DNA from: Herbaspirillum sp. meg3 | GTDB taxonomy: Bacteria > Pseudomonadota > Gammaproteobacteria > Burkholderiales > Burkholderiaceae_D | NCBI RefSeq assembly: GCF_002257565.1 | Contig: NZ_CP022736.1 | Span: 5,270,001 to 5,334,000, forward strand | DNA: 64,000 nucleotides | Direction of reading: 5' to 3' | Shown: one piece after another, positions 28,201-33,750 of the stretch | Numbering within the stretch: position 1 is the first letter of the stretch | Layout: each line of letters opens with the position of its first letter | Program-made: the position numbers and the translations under genes | The notes under the pieces: generated by a model | What the model was told of the DNA's origin: nothing | The model's database searches: none | What the model saw: only the letters and a program-made list of their open reading frames with translations

Positions 28201-28795
28201 TACGCGCTGAATTAATGAAGCCGCATCCATCGCAGGTCACTCCTGACGGATTGGCAATAATGACCTGGGCCCGGTCGCCTGCAACCTCCACGAATCCACG
28301 CAGATAGCTTGGATTGCTGGAATTGACTTCATTGAGGATCACGCGAGCAGTGCCGTTGGCCAGATTCGGATTGCGCTGAATCCAGCCCCCCAGTTGGGTC
28401 TGCACGTCGGATCGGGAGTTGTTCAGGACGGCGCCGTTACGCTGGACATCGAACTGGCTATAGGTATTGCGCGACACGCCCGCCGCGCTCGGCGTCTGGA
28501 TATTGACCTGTGGGACGCCATTGGCGCTATTGACGACGACCGGCTGCTGATTGCGGGGTGCATTAGGGTCAGCTACGATTTGCGCCTGCGCCCGTGGCAG
28601 CAAGGTCATTGTCGCGCCGACCAGCGTCAACACGGCCAATCCTATCCAGCTCAAACGTGCCGCGGGCAGCGCAAAAGTACGACTACCTTCAGTATCGCGT
28701 GACGAACTTCCAGAGCAATTACGGACAGTTTCGGCAACCGCCATGAGCATGCCACGGGCTTTGTTGAAGATAATGCGATAACACAACTGGTTCAT
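18788..28795 (-). CDS. cdiA: CdiA-like giant exoprotein (TpsA) with C-terminal nuclease toxin
   Basis: 3335-residue two-partner-secretion exoprotein. Residues 1-25 are an ESPR-type extended signal segment, with the signal peptide ending near residue 72 (AQAQ). The TPS/haemagglutination domain (about 73-300) has the landmark motifs NPNL at 142, NPSG at 182, a CDGC pair at 188-191 and NSAR at 195. Residues about 310-900 are short FHA-type repeats; further haemagglutinin repeats follow to about 2700. NNYLKH near residue 2943 resembles the VENN-type pretoxin boundary. The C-terminal 135 residues form a DNA/RNA non-specific endonuclease: the catalytic block GDDGGHLIASSLGG has His3255 and is followed by NLVPQASTLNRGDW. 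No frameshift is seen. Confidence 0.9.
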   Translation of the reverse strand: MNQLCYRIIFNKARGMLMAVAETVRNCSGSSSRDTEGSRTFALPAARLSWIGLAVLTLVGATMTLLPRAQAQIVADPNAPRNQQPVVVNSANGVPQVNIQTPSAAGVSRNTYSQFDVQRNGAVLNNSRSDVQTQLGGWIQRNPNLANGTARVILNEVNSSNPSYLRGFVEVAGDRAQVIIANPSGVTCDGCGFINSARTTLTTGEVIMNGGNLDGYVVRGGRVKIEGAGLNDVQSDYTEIIARATEVNAGIWAKELHVTVGANRVNADHTQVTPIAAQDAAPAFGVDVAQLGGMYANKIFLVGTESGVGMRNAGNIGAAIGEVSLTADGRIENSGTLNAQDKIRIQSAGVAASSAHGVINTGSITAATSDVTLSTDGRIDNGGAVTAQTSIGATGQDVHNSGTLSAAGSAVDVVANGKVDNSGTILAQTDVRLTSTDVNNAGSIAAANGDVTVAASGAVDNSGSMTAQSNINITAQLQNPNGIPALHNDGTLSAVNGSIAVNTNGGIDNAGSMVARNDVRLDLSGATGAPANVNNRGSMSAIQGQVKIDADGSIDNAGSMIGQAAVDIAARHIGAAAGQAGLRNGGTISVAGGAISLAITGAVDNGGKILARDGVAIRVASGSGSNGIDGRYGVRNTGDIGASAGTVQLTVDGGVTNTGAVMGQNGVIIAARNASGQPFAGSQFDIDNGGSIQAANGQAQLGADGRATNSGTITATQAVDVDAANLARGTFAGSDVAVTNNGTITATAGASTLNANGSIRNSGTIAAQSDVNLTARNAGASLYNDGKIQASSGTASLIADGQLSNTGTGAITAKTLSISAQDVVNDGSIGAQAAASLASRSGFRQSSAAAFAANGNMVLNLAGNYSNAGQLRAGTLSLSAAQISNLNTAAIQADAITINGSGTLTNAGEISSRNLLDITAPTVDNTGVILGGDLVVRAQTLNNTGNNALLGGGNSMSLWVTNALSNRNNAVIYSAGSMAIGANDQRDANGLVNGTAQITNEDSIIEAGGNMELAAVNLRNTRSGVGVTTVQTLDETYAMRAPSWWHNGGNQMYYKPDSSNFNAYEILYVNPADVLETKNIITPDGYVIGRAVIRTHADDSVFYKGISSNWASFGQISRGSATDGTRVVYFTAQSGNVSNPDKVAGGDDPRDGRSDVNWEPMPGYSNQYGNCTTNCIRFVAEQDYTDPNTIFRRDTQRYLAQQHDALELTRNAHHTATEDRLASGAGAVAEIRAGGNARINIGQSLSNEFSNIVVNGSLWLGGANANISNLGQTLYRRHSFDGTFTTTGGVVTAYSMPDISEVIGTTQGAIVGNGGVTIVANNFSNADLSAGSAANIRNDIAPATGSGQSIGGMLGSVATRPGSNAPTGGTLPSGAGLPTMSGFPAGALFPQNGNVPVPIRPGVLFRPSTSASYLLETRSQFTDHRTWLSSDYLLTALNVDPSTVQKRLGDGYYEQRLVREQIAQLTGKVTGAASDDSQYQKLLSNGVSTAQAWNLRPGVELTPDQVSHLTSDIVWLVSQTVTLPDGSTQDVLVPRVYLAHLDDSALQNTGALVSGSNVTIQAANITNKGGMIDGRADGTGRTVLVASNDLANLGGSIRGDDIVISAGGSVRNETLTVQQTYANGQTSGSFTSLSNAADITAGKNLTITAGVDINNVGAALTSGRSGDAGAGALTLNAGRDINLSTVKTGSTYDINFNGYVGHDKSTNNVGATVSAGGDLQIVAQRDVSMTAAQVAIGTDGSGSGSILAGRSVTIGAALNESESVRTRSQSRSFAQFESQAIDVVASQIGAADGLSIKAGVLENADVKIAASNISAGKELSVAASGNINVVSEDAFRSYSEYATSSSKSFLSSRSSTGYGKQAYSDAVGSNLSGDSVVIQAGKDLNIIGSNIVSNADTTLSAVNNVTISAAAERFEEVHQYSERKSGFGASFGAGVASIGYSKTSANGESSSEMVTQQGSTIVSLNGNTQIQAGQQLRVTASDIGAGNNLTLIGKSIDLSAAQNTSVEHSTQESSSSGFSVGITYNPLAAFKNAYQQSARGNPSTSFLGQATKRADATADGVSAATTAVVVQAGSRSANSNQDYATSSAKVSTLTAGNNLTLLATDGSITSQGTAMSAAGDALLIAKDNITLDVARSYETQGQTNIAKGWSLDNRGTLPVGMFNNNGKGDGTTTTVMGTSLSAGRTASLSTTQGDITLTAANLVANGDLSISAAKNLTIQSGQDILANANRSNNQAIGKVVISDTERFSGYHTEKSQDDNSGVTQVASNVGSLLGNVNLRAGDSYTQTASNVLAANNIDINAKAITINTADNTGSNDQNSESLKIGAFARISSPLIDLANNIENAKKSDGRLQAMQGLAAAANGYQIASVASALAGQGGSGDLIKGEVGVGFATANSEDHTRYTQAQGSTIQGGGNVTLTSTEGDIHATGASVAAGSTLTLDSAREILLDAARSTVVSNGDNHSAGAEIGVGFSVGAKTGVYAYISANIGNGRYDYNALTNSNTQLSGDTVALKSQGDTTLKGATVHADTVNALTGGKLTIESVQDQITQHSEQSSIGGRVQISFGTAWEASGSLSQSTANGSSSFVNQQSGLFAGNGGYHVTADTVALKGGAIASSNAGNSDLSAKAISFEDIANKMEYSADTMSVSGSFGGSLKKADSTGGTSTQNASEAGAKSQDSKGAPSPNLTPGIMLQDSDSASSTTYGTLTDGKIIIGGQATSSAAGLGAHTDLATAHTAIEALPDLRNVMKEQQAMAAAANTVIATSAQIAGDMATAATKRGDAESAKNWGPTGDYTQALKTVTALLVGGFAGQSAGQLVANASAPYLANAIGDYFSQPGNENKTAQVLSHAVLGGILAAANGGSAGAGAVAGAVGELAAQAISRELYPDAYDADGKFHPEKLTSSQLNTVIALSTAAGMVLGGLTGGTTLDTVVGGNIATNAATNNYLKHMEALRLNQLQDKRLLGKCDSSCESELKSLEALDKQRNIELQACEGKSTPSCTVIFNDVRQAAAGYIRANLNVQPGITTVYASERDETLTLAQQTMGDYTVWNIGKGAAESVLDSVNAMGGALYSGFKALTGDPKAQTEIKQAAGAAWDFLSDANNWPQLFGAMSPMQREKLAQAYETGDGAAVAKAAAELVLNMPTGGGAGTIKKITRISDEIVDIEKLAKNAKVERVVEVPAGAKGNWDPAINTGTTGSLMPKTAYVLDNGHTYITDASGRVSKVDGTLNLNTMDRNSYQQICAGKSGCVGDDGGHLIASSLGGAGDSVNLVPQASTLNRGDWKVMENFLRDELLAGKTVAVKIDVGYPSSGGVRPNYFEVTMVVNGKSIIKEFSQ
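26100..27870 (-). repeat. FHA-type repeat region inside cdiA
   Basis: About 20-residue units of the pattern 'NSG.(I/L).A......V...G.(V/I)DN(S/G)G' are repeated many times (for example VDNSGTILAQ, VDNSGSMTAQ, IDNAGSMVAR). They build the long beta-helical shaft. DNA repeats are diverged, with no long perfect tandem units. Confidence 0.8.
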
Positions 28796-28834
28796 GTTCT
28801 TCTTTCTTCTCGTCAGGAAGCGGCAACGCCGCTG

Positions 28835-30712
28835 TCAGTACGACCACATCAGATTGAAGCCCGCTGTCACGCGGGCAGTCTGGAAACGATCAGGTTTGGA
28901 AATCGGCGTGCCGGCAAAGACTTCATAGGAGACGCGCCCGAATGCGCCGCGCAGTCCCGTCACCGCGCCGGCCAGGCGACGGCCGGTCAACAGCACTGCT
29001 GAAGGACCTCCGACTTGTCCGTAGTCCGCACCCACATAGACTTCCTGGCCGCTTTGCCCCAGCGCTGCGGAGAGCTCATTTCGGACAAACCAGCCGTTCT
29101 CGGCCAACAAGGTCACTTCACCGTCGAAGCCCCGCACGGTGTAGCGCCCACCGATTGAGAACCTGTCTTGAGGCGTCAACGGCGTGCCATTCCATTGGGC
29201 GCGGGCGGCGAACGAGTAGCGCAGCGCCTGCTTACCCCACGGTGCTTGCCAGGAAAAAGGGAGGTTGAGAGAAAGATCTGCCGTCGTAATCTGAAAACGA
29301 GAAGTACCTTCGCCGAATGCCTCTTCTGGAGCAGGCAAGGAATCAAACGCGCCTGTACCCCGCTTGTGTGCCAAGGACAGATCCAGCGTGGCGTCCCCGA
29401 TGAACTCACGGTGCGTCACACCCAACTCCCAACCGGCGGTGCGACGACGCTGGACTTCCACTTCCGTGTCGTCCACGTAGTTGCTGGATGCTTTCAAAAA
29501 GCCCTTGAACGAGAACGCGGTCTTGCGTACGGCATCGCGATAGATCAAGCGAGAGAGTTTGAGCTCGTTGTTTTCGCTCTCGCCGCTATACATGTAGGTC
29601 TGATTGATGCCCGCCACAGCCTGGTGATAGCTGCTGGCGCTATTGGTGAACGCCAAAGCCCAGTAGCCAAAGGGCAGCGAATAGTGCACCACGTGGCTTT
29701 GGCTACCACGTATGCCGGCATCCCCGCCGCCCAGATCATGGTTGTAGCTGATGTAAAACAGGTCGCTGAGCGTCAACCAGTTGTCCAACGAGACCGTCAC
29801 GCTTCCCTGATACTTTCCGGTTGATTTGGTGCCGCTGTCGTCGACCGACGCGGTCAGACGCAAGGGAATGGCCTGGCGATAGCTGATGACCAGATCGCTG
29901 TCGCCGGCTTGGGCACCTTGTCCTTCGCTGGGTGCGACCTTGATGTCCGCCTCGGCGGTGGGCACACGCTTGAAGTTCTCCAAGCCTTGCTCAATGTCGC
30001 GCAAGTTGAGTAGATCGCCCGGTGACGCAGGAACGGCGTTCCATTGACTGGCGCGCGGATCCGCATCTGCAGCGAAACGGATAGTGCGAATTCGCCCCGG
30101 CACCACCGTCAGGCGCAGTTCGCCGCTGGCAATGTCCTGAGGCTCGGCAAGCACGCGGGTGGTGATATACCCACGCGTAACGATTTCGTTCTGGATTCGC
30201 GCCATGACGATGTTGATGCCGTGCACACCAAGGCAACGGCCAATCGGAGGATCGTCACTAGCATTGAGCCCTGCCAGCGCAAACTGAAATCGCTGAGCTG
30301 ACTCACCGGTGAGGGTGATGCGTGTCACCTGAAAGCACGGAGACTCGCCAGTTGGAATTTTTCCTACTGCGCCACTCGCCGGTTGCGTTTCAGGCAGCCG
30401 GACGTCAGGCTGCTGCTCTTGCTGACGTCGCAATTGGCGTTCTCGCTCCTGTTGGCGCTGAAACTCTTGAGCGGAGGCATCGGTCTGCGCGAAGACCGGC
30501 GCGACATTTCCTGCGCTGGCCAAGAACACCAGGGCCGTGAGACTCTTGACTATCCAATGTGTTTGAATGTGTGCTTCGTCGTCCTGCGCACGAAGTGCAT
30601 CGCGGAGCTCGGCTACGTGAGCAGCCGGAGCTTGGATCGAGTTTGGAAAGACACCGAAGAAAAGCCCCGCCCAATAGCTGACGCGCTGAAATATTTTGTT
30701 ATTGCAATGCAA
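28835..30712 (-). CDS. cdiB: CdiB/FhaC-type outer-membrane transporter (TpsB)
   Basis: 625-residue Omp85-superfamily transporter that exports CdiA across the outer membrane. After a signal segment (hydrophobic WIVKSLTALVFLASAG, AQ near residue 75) comes a Gln/Arg-rich linker, two POTRA domains (about 125-285; LRLTVVPGRIRTIRF marks the second) and a 16-strand barrel with the conserved motif GGRYTVRGFDGE (the VRGF/Y motif of the lid loop). The C-terminal residue is an aromatic Tyr, as usual for outer-membrane barrels. The first 50 residues before the signal peptide are odd and no later ATG fits, so the start is uncertain. CdiA follows 39 bp downstream. Confidence 0.9.
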   Translation of the reverse strand: MHCNNKIFQRVSYWAGLFFGVFPNSIQAPAAHVAELRDALRAQDDEAHIQTHWIVKSLTALVFLASAGNVAPVFAQTDASAQEFQRQQERERQLRRQQEQQPDVRLPETQPASGAVGKIPTGESPCFQVTRITLTGESAQRFQFALAGLNASDDPPIGRCLGVHGINIVMARIQNEIVTRGYITTRVLAEPQDIASGELRLTVVPGRIRTIRFAADADPRASQWNAVPASPGDLLNLRDIEQGLENFKRVPTAEADIKVAPSEGQGAQAGDSDLVISYRQAIPLRLTASVDDSGTKSTGKYQGSVTVSLDNWLTLSDLFYISYNHDLGGGDAGIRGSQSHVVHYSLPFGYWALAFTNSASSYHQAVAGINQTYMYSGESENNELKLSRLIYRDAVRKTAFSFKGFLKASSNYVDDTEVEVQRRRTAGWELGVTHREFIGDATLDLSLAHKRGTGAFDSLPAPEEAFGEGTSRFQITTADLSLNLPFSWQAPWGKQALRYSFAARAQWNGTPLTPQDRFSIGGRYTVRGFDGEVTLLAENGWFVRNELSAALGQSGQEVYVGADYGQVGGPSAVLLTGRRLAGAVTGLRGAFGRVSYEVFAGTPISKPDRFQTARVTAGFNLMWSY

Positions 30713-30720
30713 AACACCAC

Positions 30721-30772
30721 CCCGTAAAACCCCGTTTATTTTTAATTTAATTTCCGGGCGGAATTTTACGGG
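30721..30772. promoter_or_regulatory. Inverted repeat upstream of cdiB
   Basis: CCCGTAAAA (30721-30729) and TTTTACGGG (30764-30772) form a 9-bp dyad with a 34-bp AT-rich spacer, starting 8 bp before the cdiB start codon. It could be an operator or a leader hairpin of the cdi transcript. Confidence 0.4.
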
Positions 30773-30925
30773 CGGGAACTCTTCCTACGGAGGAGGATGT
30801 TAGTTTAAGTAAAGATGGTGACCCAAAAGCAACAAATTCTTATCGGCAACATAACTTAAATTATCAAAAAATACACTAACTAATAAGTTGTGTACGGCTG
30901 CTATCGGCCACAACGAGACATATAT

Positions 30926-31399
30926 ATGAGACCTGAAATTCATTATCCCGCTGACCAGCAAAAACTTCAGCAACTGTTACCGCTGATTGAGACAGTGTTT
31001 TACCTCCATGAGTCTGGACCGCAATATACGAACGAGCTAAATCAGATTTCTCAATTCCTCGGTCGCATCATCGGCAAAGTTGATGTTCTCGGTGCGTTCG
31101 CTTCGATAAGCGCAAGTGAATTTGCGAAGCGGCTGGCGATAGACTGGCGTGCGATTCCCGAAGACCTAACAGATTCGGAGCTTTTGGAGTTGCTGGATGC
31201 CATTTATGAAGTTCGTGGAGACCAAGTGACTCTTAAATATTGGATTAGCTTCTTGGCGGTGAACACTGGTGATGACAGGATATCCGACCTCATTTTCTGG
31301 CCAAACGAATACTTTGGCGCAGAGTATGACGGTCGAGAGCTCACTTCCGCTGAAATGCTCGAGGTCGCGCGTCGTCGAAGGAAGGAAGAGAATTGTTAA
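30926..31399 (+). CDS. Unknown protein with colicin-immunity-like C-terminus
   Basis: 157-residue protein divergent from cdiB. I do not recognise the N-terminal 90 residues (a LLPLIETVFYLHESGPQY segment and VLGAFASISASEFAKRL look conserved in style). The C-terminal part, LTDSELLELLDAIYEV then RISDLIFWPNEYFG and LTSAEMLEVARRRRKEE, resembles the helix II-III region of E-type colicin DNase immunity proteins, where SDLIYYP is the hallmark. The ATG at 30926 is chosen over the frame start at 30890. It may be an extra immunity gene attached to the CDI locus, but this is inference. A repeat copy follows the stop by 31 bp. Confidence 0.6.
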   Translation: MRPEIHYPADQQKLQQLLPLIETVFYLHESGPQYTNELNQISQFLGRIIGKVDVLGAFASISASEFAKRLAIDWRAIPEDLTDSELLELLDAIYEVRGDQVTLKYWISFLAVNTGDDRISDLIFWPNEYFGAEYDGRELTSAEMLEVARRRRKEENC

Positions 31400-31430
31400 T
31401 TGTGACGTTGGTCCAATAGGCGCCCATAAG

Positions 31431-31454
31431 GTCCGCAATCGGCCAGCAGCGGAC
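31431..31454 (+). repeat. 24-bp dispersed repeat, copy 7
   Basis: GTCCGC, core CGGCCAG, then CAGCGGAC: perfect arms. It lies 31 bp after the stop of the immunity-like gene. Confidence 0.85.
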
Positions 31455-31524
31455 TTCCGCCTCTCAACTCGCTCATGCCTCAGCTATTTCTTTTAATGTC
31501 GGCATGATCTACTCTGGTATCGGT

Positions 31525-32430
31525 TTATTGTGCACTTGCCTGTTCGGCCAACTTCTCAGACCAATTTTTGGTCTGATCCTCCTCTAACGCATTCCCAGTG
31601 CTCTTGGTCTGGTCGCGCTTTTGATACAGAGCGTTGAGCATTTCCAAGAGCGTTTCTTTTTTCTTTTCATCGATTGGCCCTTTCTGCTTGTTGTTAGCGC
31701 TGGTCAGTTCCTGCTGCATCAATTGTTTATAGTTGGCTGGTGACTTCATTTGTTCGATGGGAAGCGCGGCGTCATACGCTGCTAACCCTGCCTCCAGCAC
31801 GGCGCGCTGATCGCCAGTCGCTGAAGCCATGGAAACAAGTGGCCCCCAAAACTGCTTGTCCATTTCATTCATTTGGCCTGCCGCTGCAATGCGCTCGTTC
31901 GACGTATAGCGGCCAGAGTAGTCATAGTAAATCGCGGCAAGCTCGTTACGAGATAGTGCAGTAAACGGGCTGGGCCCCTTGCTAAGGGCATAGGCGGTCG
32001 CTTGCTTCGCTTGTGCAAGCCGCGCAGGATCATCACTCTTAGGCACTTCCGCATTTGCGCGATCTAACGCTGCTTGCGATCGGAAAGTCAAACTTGCTAC
32101 TGCCTTTTCATACTTGGCATATAGCTCTCCTCGCGGTAGCGTTGCATCGGCCTCAAATGCCGCAACGTCAGGTGGAGGCAAAACTCCTACCGATTTTTGC
32201 TTGGTAATTGTTCCTTCCACTGATTTCGGAAGCTCAACTCCCTCACTGGCGGCAGACTTAGCCAGCTCGATCCCTTGACTGGAGAGGGTTACCTTGGCCG
32301 CTTGCGCCGCTACGGTCGCGAATGTACTTTGGCCCGCAGCAGAGTTGCTCGAAGCTTTTTTGTCGCCAGTCACCTTAGTGGTGGCGGTAGAGTCAGCATT
32401 TGTTTGTAAGGCAATTTGAATAGACATCAA
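31525..32430 (-). CDS. Unknown protein, paralogue of the gene at 7.0 kb
   Basis: 301-residue protein without signal peptide or membrane helix. Residues 1-60 are Ser/Thr/Ala-rich and probably disordered; the middle has the block DDPARLAQAKQATAYALSKG then PSPFTALSRNELAAIYYDYSG and YTSNERIAAAGQMNEMDKQF, aligning with the same block of the protein at 7023-7868. The C-terminus is rich in Lys, Gln and Glu and likely helical. The opening MMSIQIALQTN with a following Ser/Thr head is shared in style with the paralogue. Function is unknown; I know of no experimentally defined family. Confidence 0.75.
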   Translation of the reverse strand: MMSIQIALQTNADSTATTKVTGDKKASSNSAAGQSTFATVAAQAAKVTLSSQGIELAKSAASEGVELPKSVEGTITKQKSVGVLPPPDVAAFEADATLPRGELYAKYEKAVASLTFRSQAALDRANAEVPKSDDPARLAQAKQATAYALSKGPSPFTALSRNELAAIYYDYSGRYTSNERIAAAGQMNEMDKQFWGPLVSMASATGDQRAVLEAGLAAYDAALPIEQMKSPANYKQLMQQELTSANNKQKGPIDEKKKETLLEMLNALYQKRDQTKSTGNALEEDQTKNWSEKLAEQASAQ

Positions 32431-32821
32431 GTCTCCAACTATTGGCTTTCATTCAGCATCGAGTCCTACCCGGCCGGAGCAATTGCGCAATCTTTGCTCG
32501 AAGATTTTTATCCGGTAGAGGGGCTCAATTTCAATAGGCAACTGTCAGCTCAACGTCAGAAATTGAGCCAACTTTATGCCTGAAACACAATATTTGGAAA
32601 ATAAATTCAAGTACCACTTGGTATGTGAAATAAAAGTTCCGACTATTTGTTTTTCGCGAACGAATAATTTATTCCGTTGCGGACACGTGGCGATGGAGCT
32701 TAATAGAACGACTGAGTCTGTTTTCGATACAAAACAACATCACCATTTGTTCTGCGGTAAAAAGGCTCCTCCAGTGTAGTCAAGACTGAGTGATTGGCTC
32801 TCAAGCTAAGGGGAAGAGGAA
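32431..32821. other. Gene-free AT-rich stretch
   Basis: About 390 bp upstream of the minus-strand unknown gene. The only frame (67 codons at 32576) has no ribosome site and no coding-like composition. Promoters for the minus-strand gene are expected here. Confidence 0.5.
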
Positions 32822-32845
32822 GTCCGCAATTGGCCAGAAGTAGAA
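32822..32845 (+). repeat. 24-bp dispersed repeat, copy 8 (degenerate)
   Basis: GTCCGC followed by a TGGCCAGAAG core; the right arm is lost. It precedes the next small gene by 8 bp. Confidence 0.65.
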
Positions 32846-32852
32846 AAATTTT

Positions 32853-33233
32853 GTGTCGTGTTTTTGCTTAGCACAGCGAAGGAAGCCTCCTTTTGAAGTC
32901 TCGTATCGTTTTCTGACAGCCGAAGAAGGCGGACGAAAATCTTTGCCGCATCAGCACACTCGGTGGGACTTTCGGTATGAAGGGGACGACCCGGTTGCTG
33001 ACGGCATTTGGATGATTTGGCCGGAGTTTCTGTCTGCCGAAGGAAACGTGCTTCCGAATGGTGAAGTTCCTACCACTGGGCGAGCACTGATGTACATCGT
33101 AAATCTGGATAAGGTGCCGTATCGTCGGGAACGAATATCAATAGGAACAAGGGGTTGTTTTGTGGAAGGTCCAAAGGCGGTCGCGGCTTGTGAGCTTGTC
33201 GCAATACATGGCCTTGCTTCTGCAACCTGCTAA
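32853..33233 (+). CDS. Hypothetical protein, EF-Tu-barrel-like
   Basis: 126-codon frame with a TTG start at 32853, which is uncertain because the repeat copy sits directly upstream. From about residue 14 the sequence looks like a genuine conserved protein: VSYRFLTAEEGGRKSLPHQ, then DGIWMIWPEFLSAEG, GRALMYIVNLDKVPYRRERISIGTRGCFVEGPK. The pattern 'Y.FL...EGGR...P......F.Y......W.I.P', ending in 'I..GT.G.F.EGP', resembles the second (beta-barrel) domain of EF-Tu-like proteins found as stand-alone hypothetical proteins. No function is known to me. It may be 5'-truncated by the repeat-bearing junction. Confidence 0.6.
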   Translation: MSCFCLAQRRKPPFEVSYRFLTAEEGGRKSLPHQHTRWDFRYEGDDPVADGIWMIWPEFLSAEGNVLPNGEVPTTGRALMYIVNLDKVPYRRERISIGTRGCFVEGPKAVAACELVAIHGLASATC

Positions 33234-33340
33234 CGGCCGGTAACGAGCTTCAAGGACTTGAAAAAAAATGTCGGCGGCTTGCCGATCTGCCCACGTAAGA
33301 CGATACTGAGAGGAGCCGTCTCTGTTGAGCGAGGAGACCC

Positions 33341-33571
33341 ATGGACCGATCACATGATGCGTTGACGTTACAGATGCTGGACTGGATTGAACAAGGAAAA
33401 CCTTCTTATGCCGAAGTCCTTGATGTCTGGAAAAGTACATGCCCCCGACTGACAATATGGGAAGATGCATGCGCCAGCGGCTTCGTCGACTCGACAGCTG
33501 GAATGGCCGGCACGGTTTCGCTCACAGAAAAAGGAAAGCGCTTCCTTTCTCAAACGTCACAGCCCGGTTGA
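33341..33571 (+). CDS. Hypothetical small protein
   Basis: 76-residue protein with a clear GCGAGGAGA ribosome site before ATG 33341. The sequence (LQMLDWIEQGKPSYAEVLDVWKSTCPRL, then IWEDACASGFVD and VSLTEKGKRFL) has the feel of a small winged-helix: two helices, a CPRLTIWEDA turn-helix and a final LTEKGKRFL strand, as in MarR-like or phage-type proteins. I recall no named function. The gene stands alone about 110 bp downstream of the previous small gene, both on the plus strand, within the accessory region. Confidence 0.65.
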   Translation: MDRSHDALTLQMLDWIEQGKPSYAEVLDVWKSTCPRLTIWEDACASGFVDSTAGMAGTVSLTEKGKRFLSQTSQPG

Positions 33572-33750
33572 GCTGCACCAGGCTTTCAGCCGGCGATGCC
33601 GGTAGCGATTGCGGTTTGGTGTTCTGAATGTCCTAGCCGTTGCACCGCTGCCCTTGGGTAATAGCTGCTTGGATGGATTCGGATGTCCTCGACCGAACAG
33701 TCGCAGACCTTACCCTTCTTACAGACGCGTATCCGAGACCTCTCGCTTCG

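Noticed and set aside
20351..28800. Many long plus-strand open frames opposite cdiA
   Set aside because: They are antisense shadows of a GC-rich repetitive gene; none has a ribosome site or a recognisable domain.
30881..30922. Further copy of the 24-bp repeat
   Set aside because: Only ATCGGCCA is shared; the arms and the CCAG core are missing, so it is probably chance.
32576..32779. Possible 67-codon gene
   Set aside because: No ribosome site, no coding-like codon use, and no family resemblance.
33225..33255. Further copy of the 24-bp repeat near AACGGCCGG
   Set aside because: Matches only the GGCC centre.
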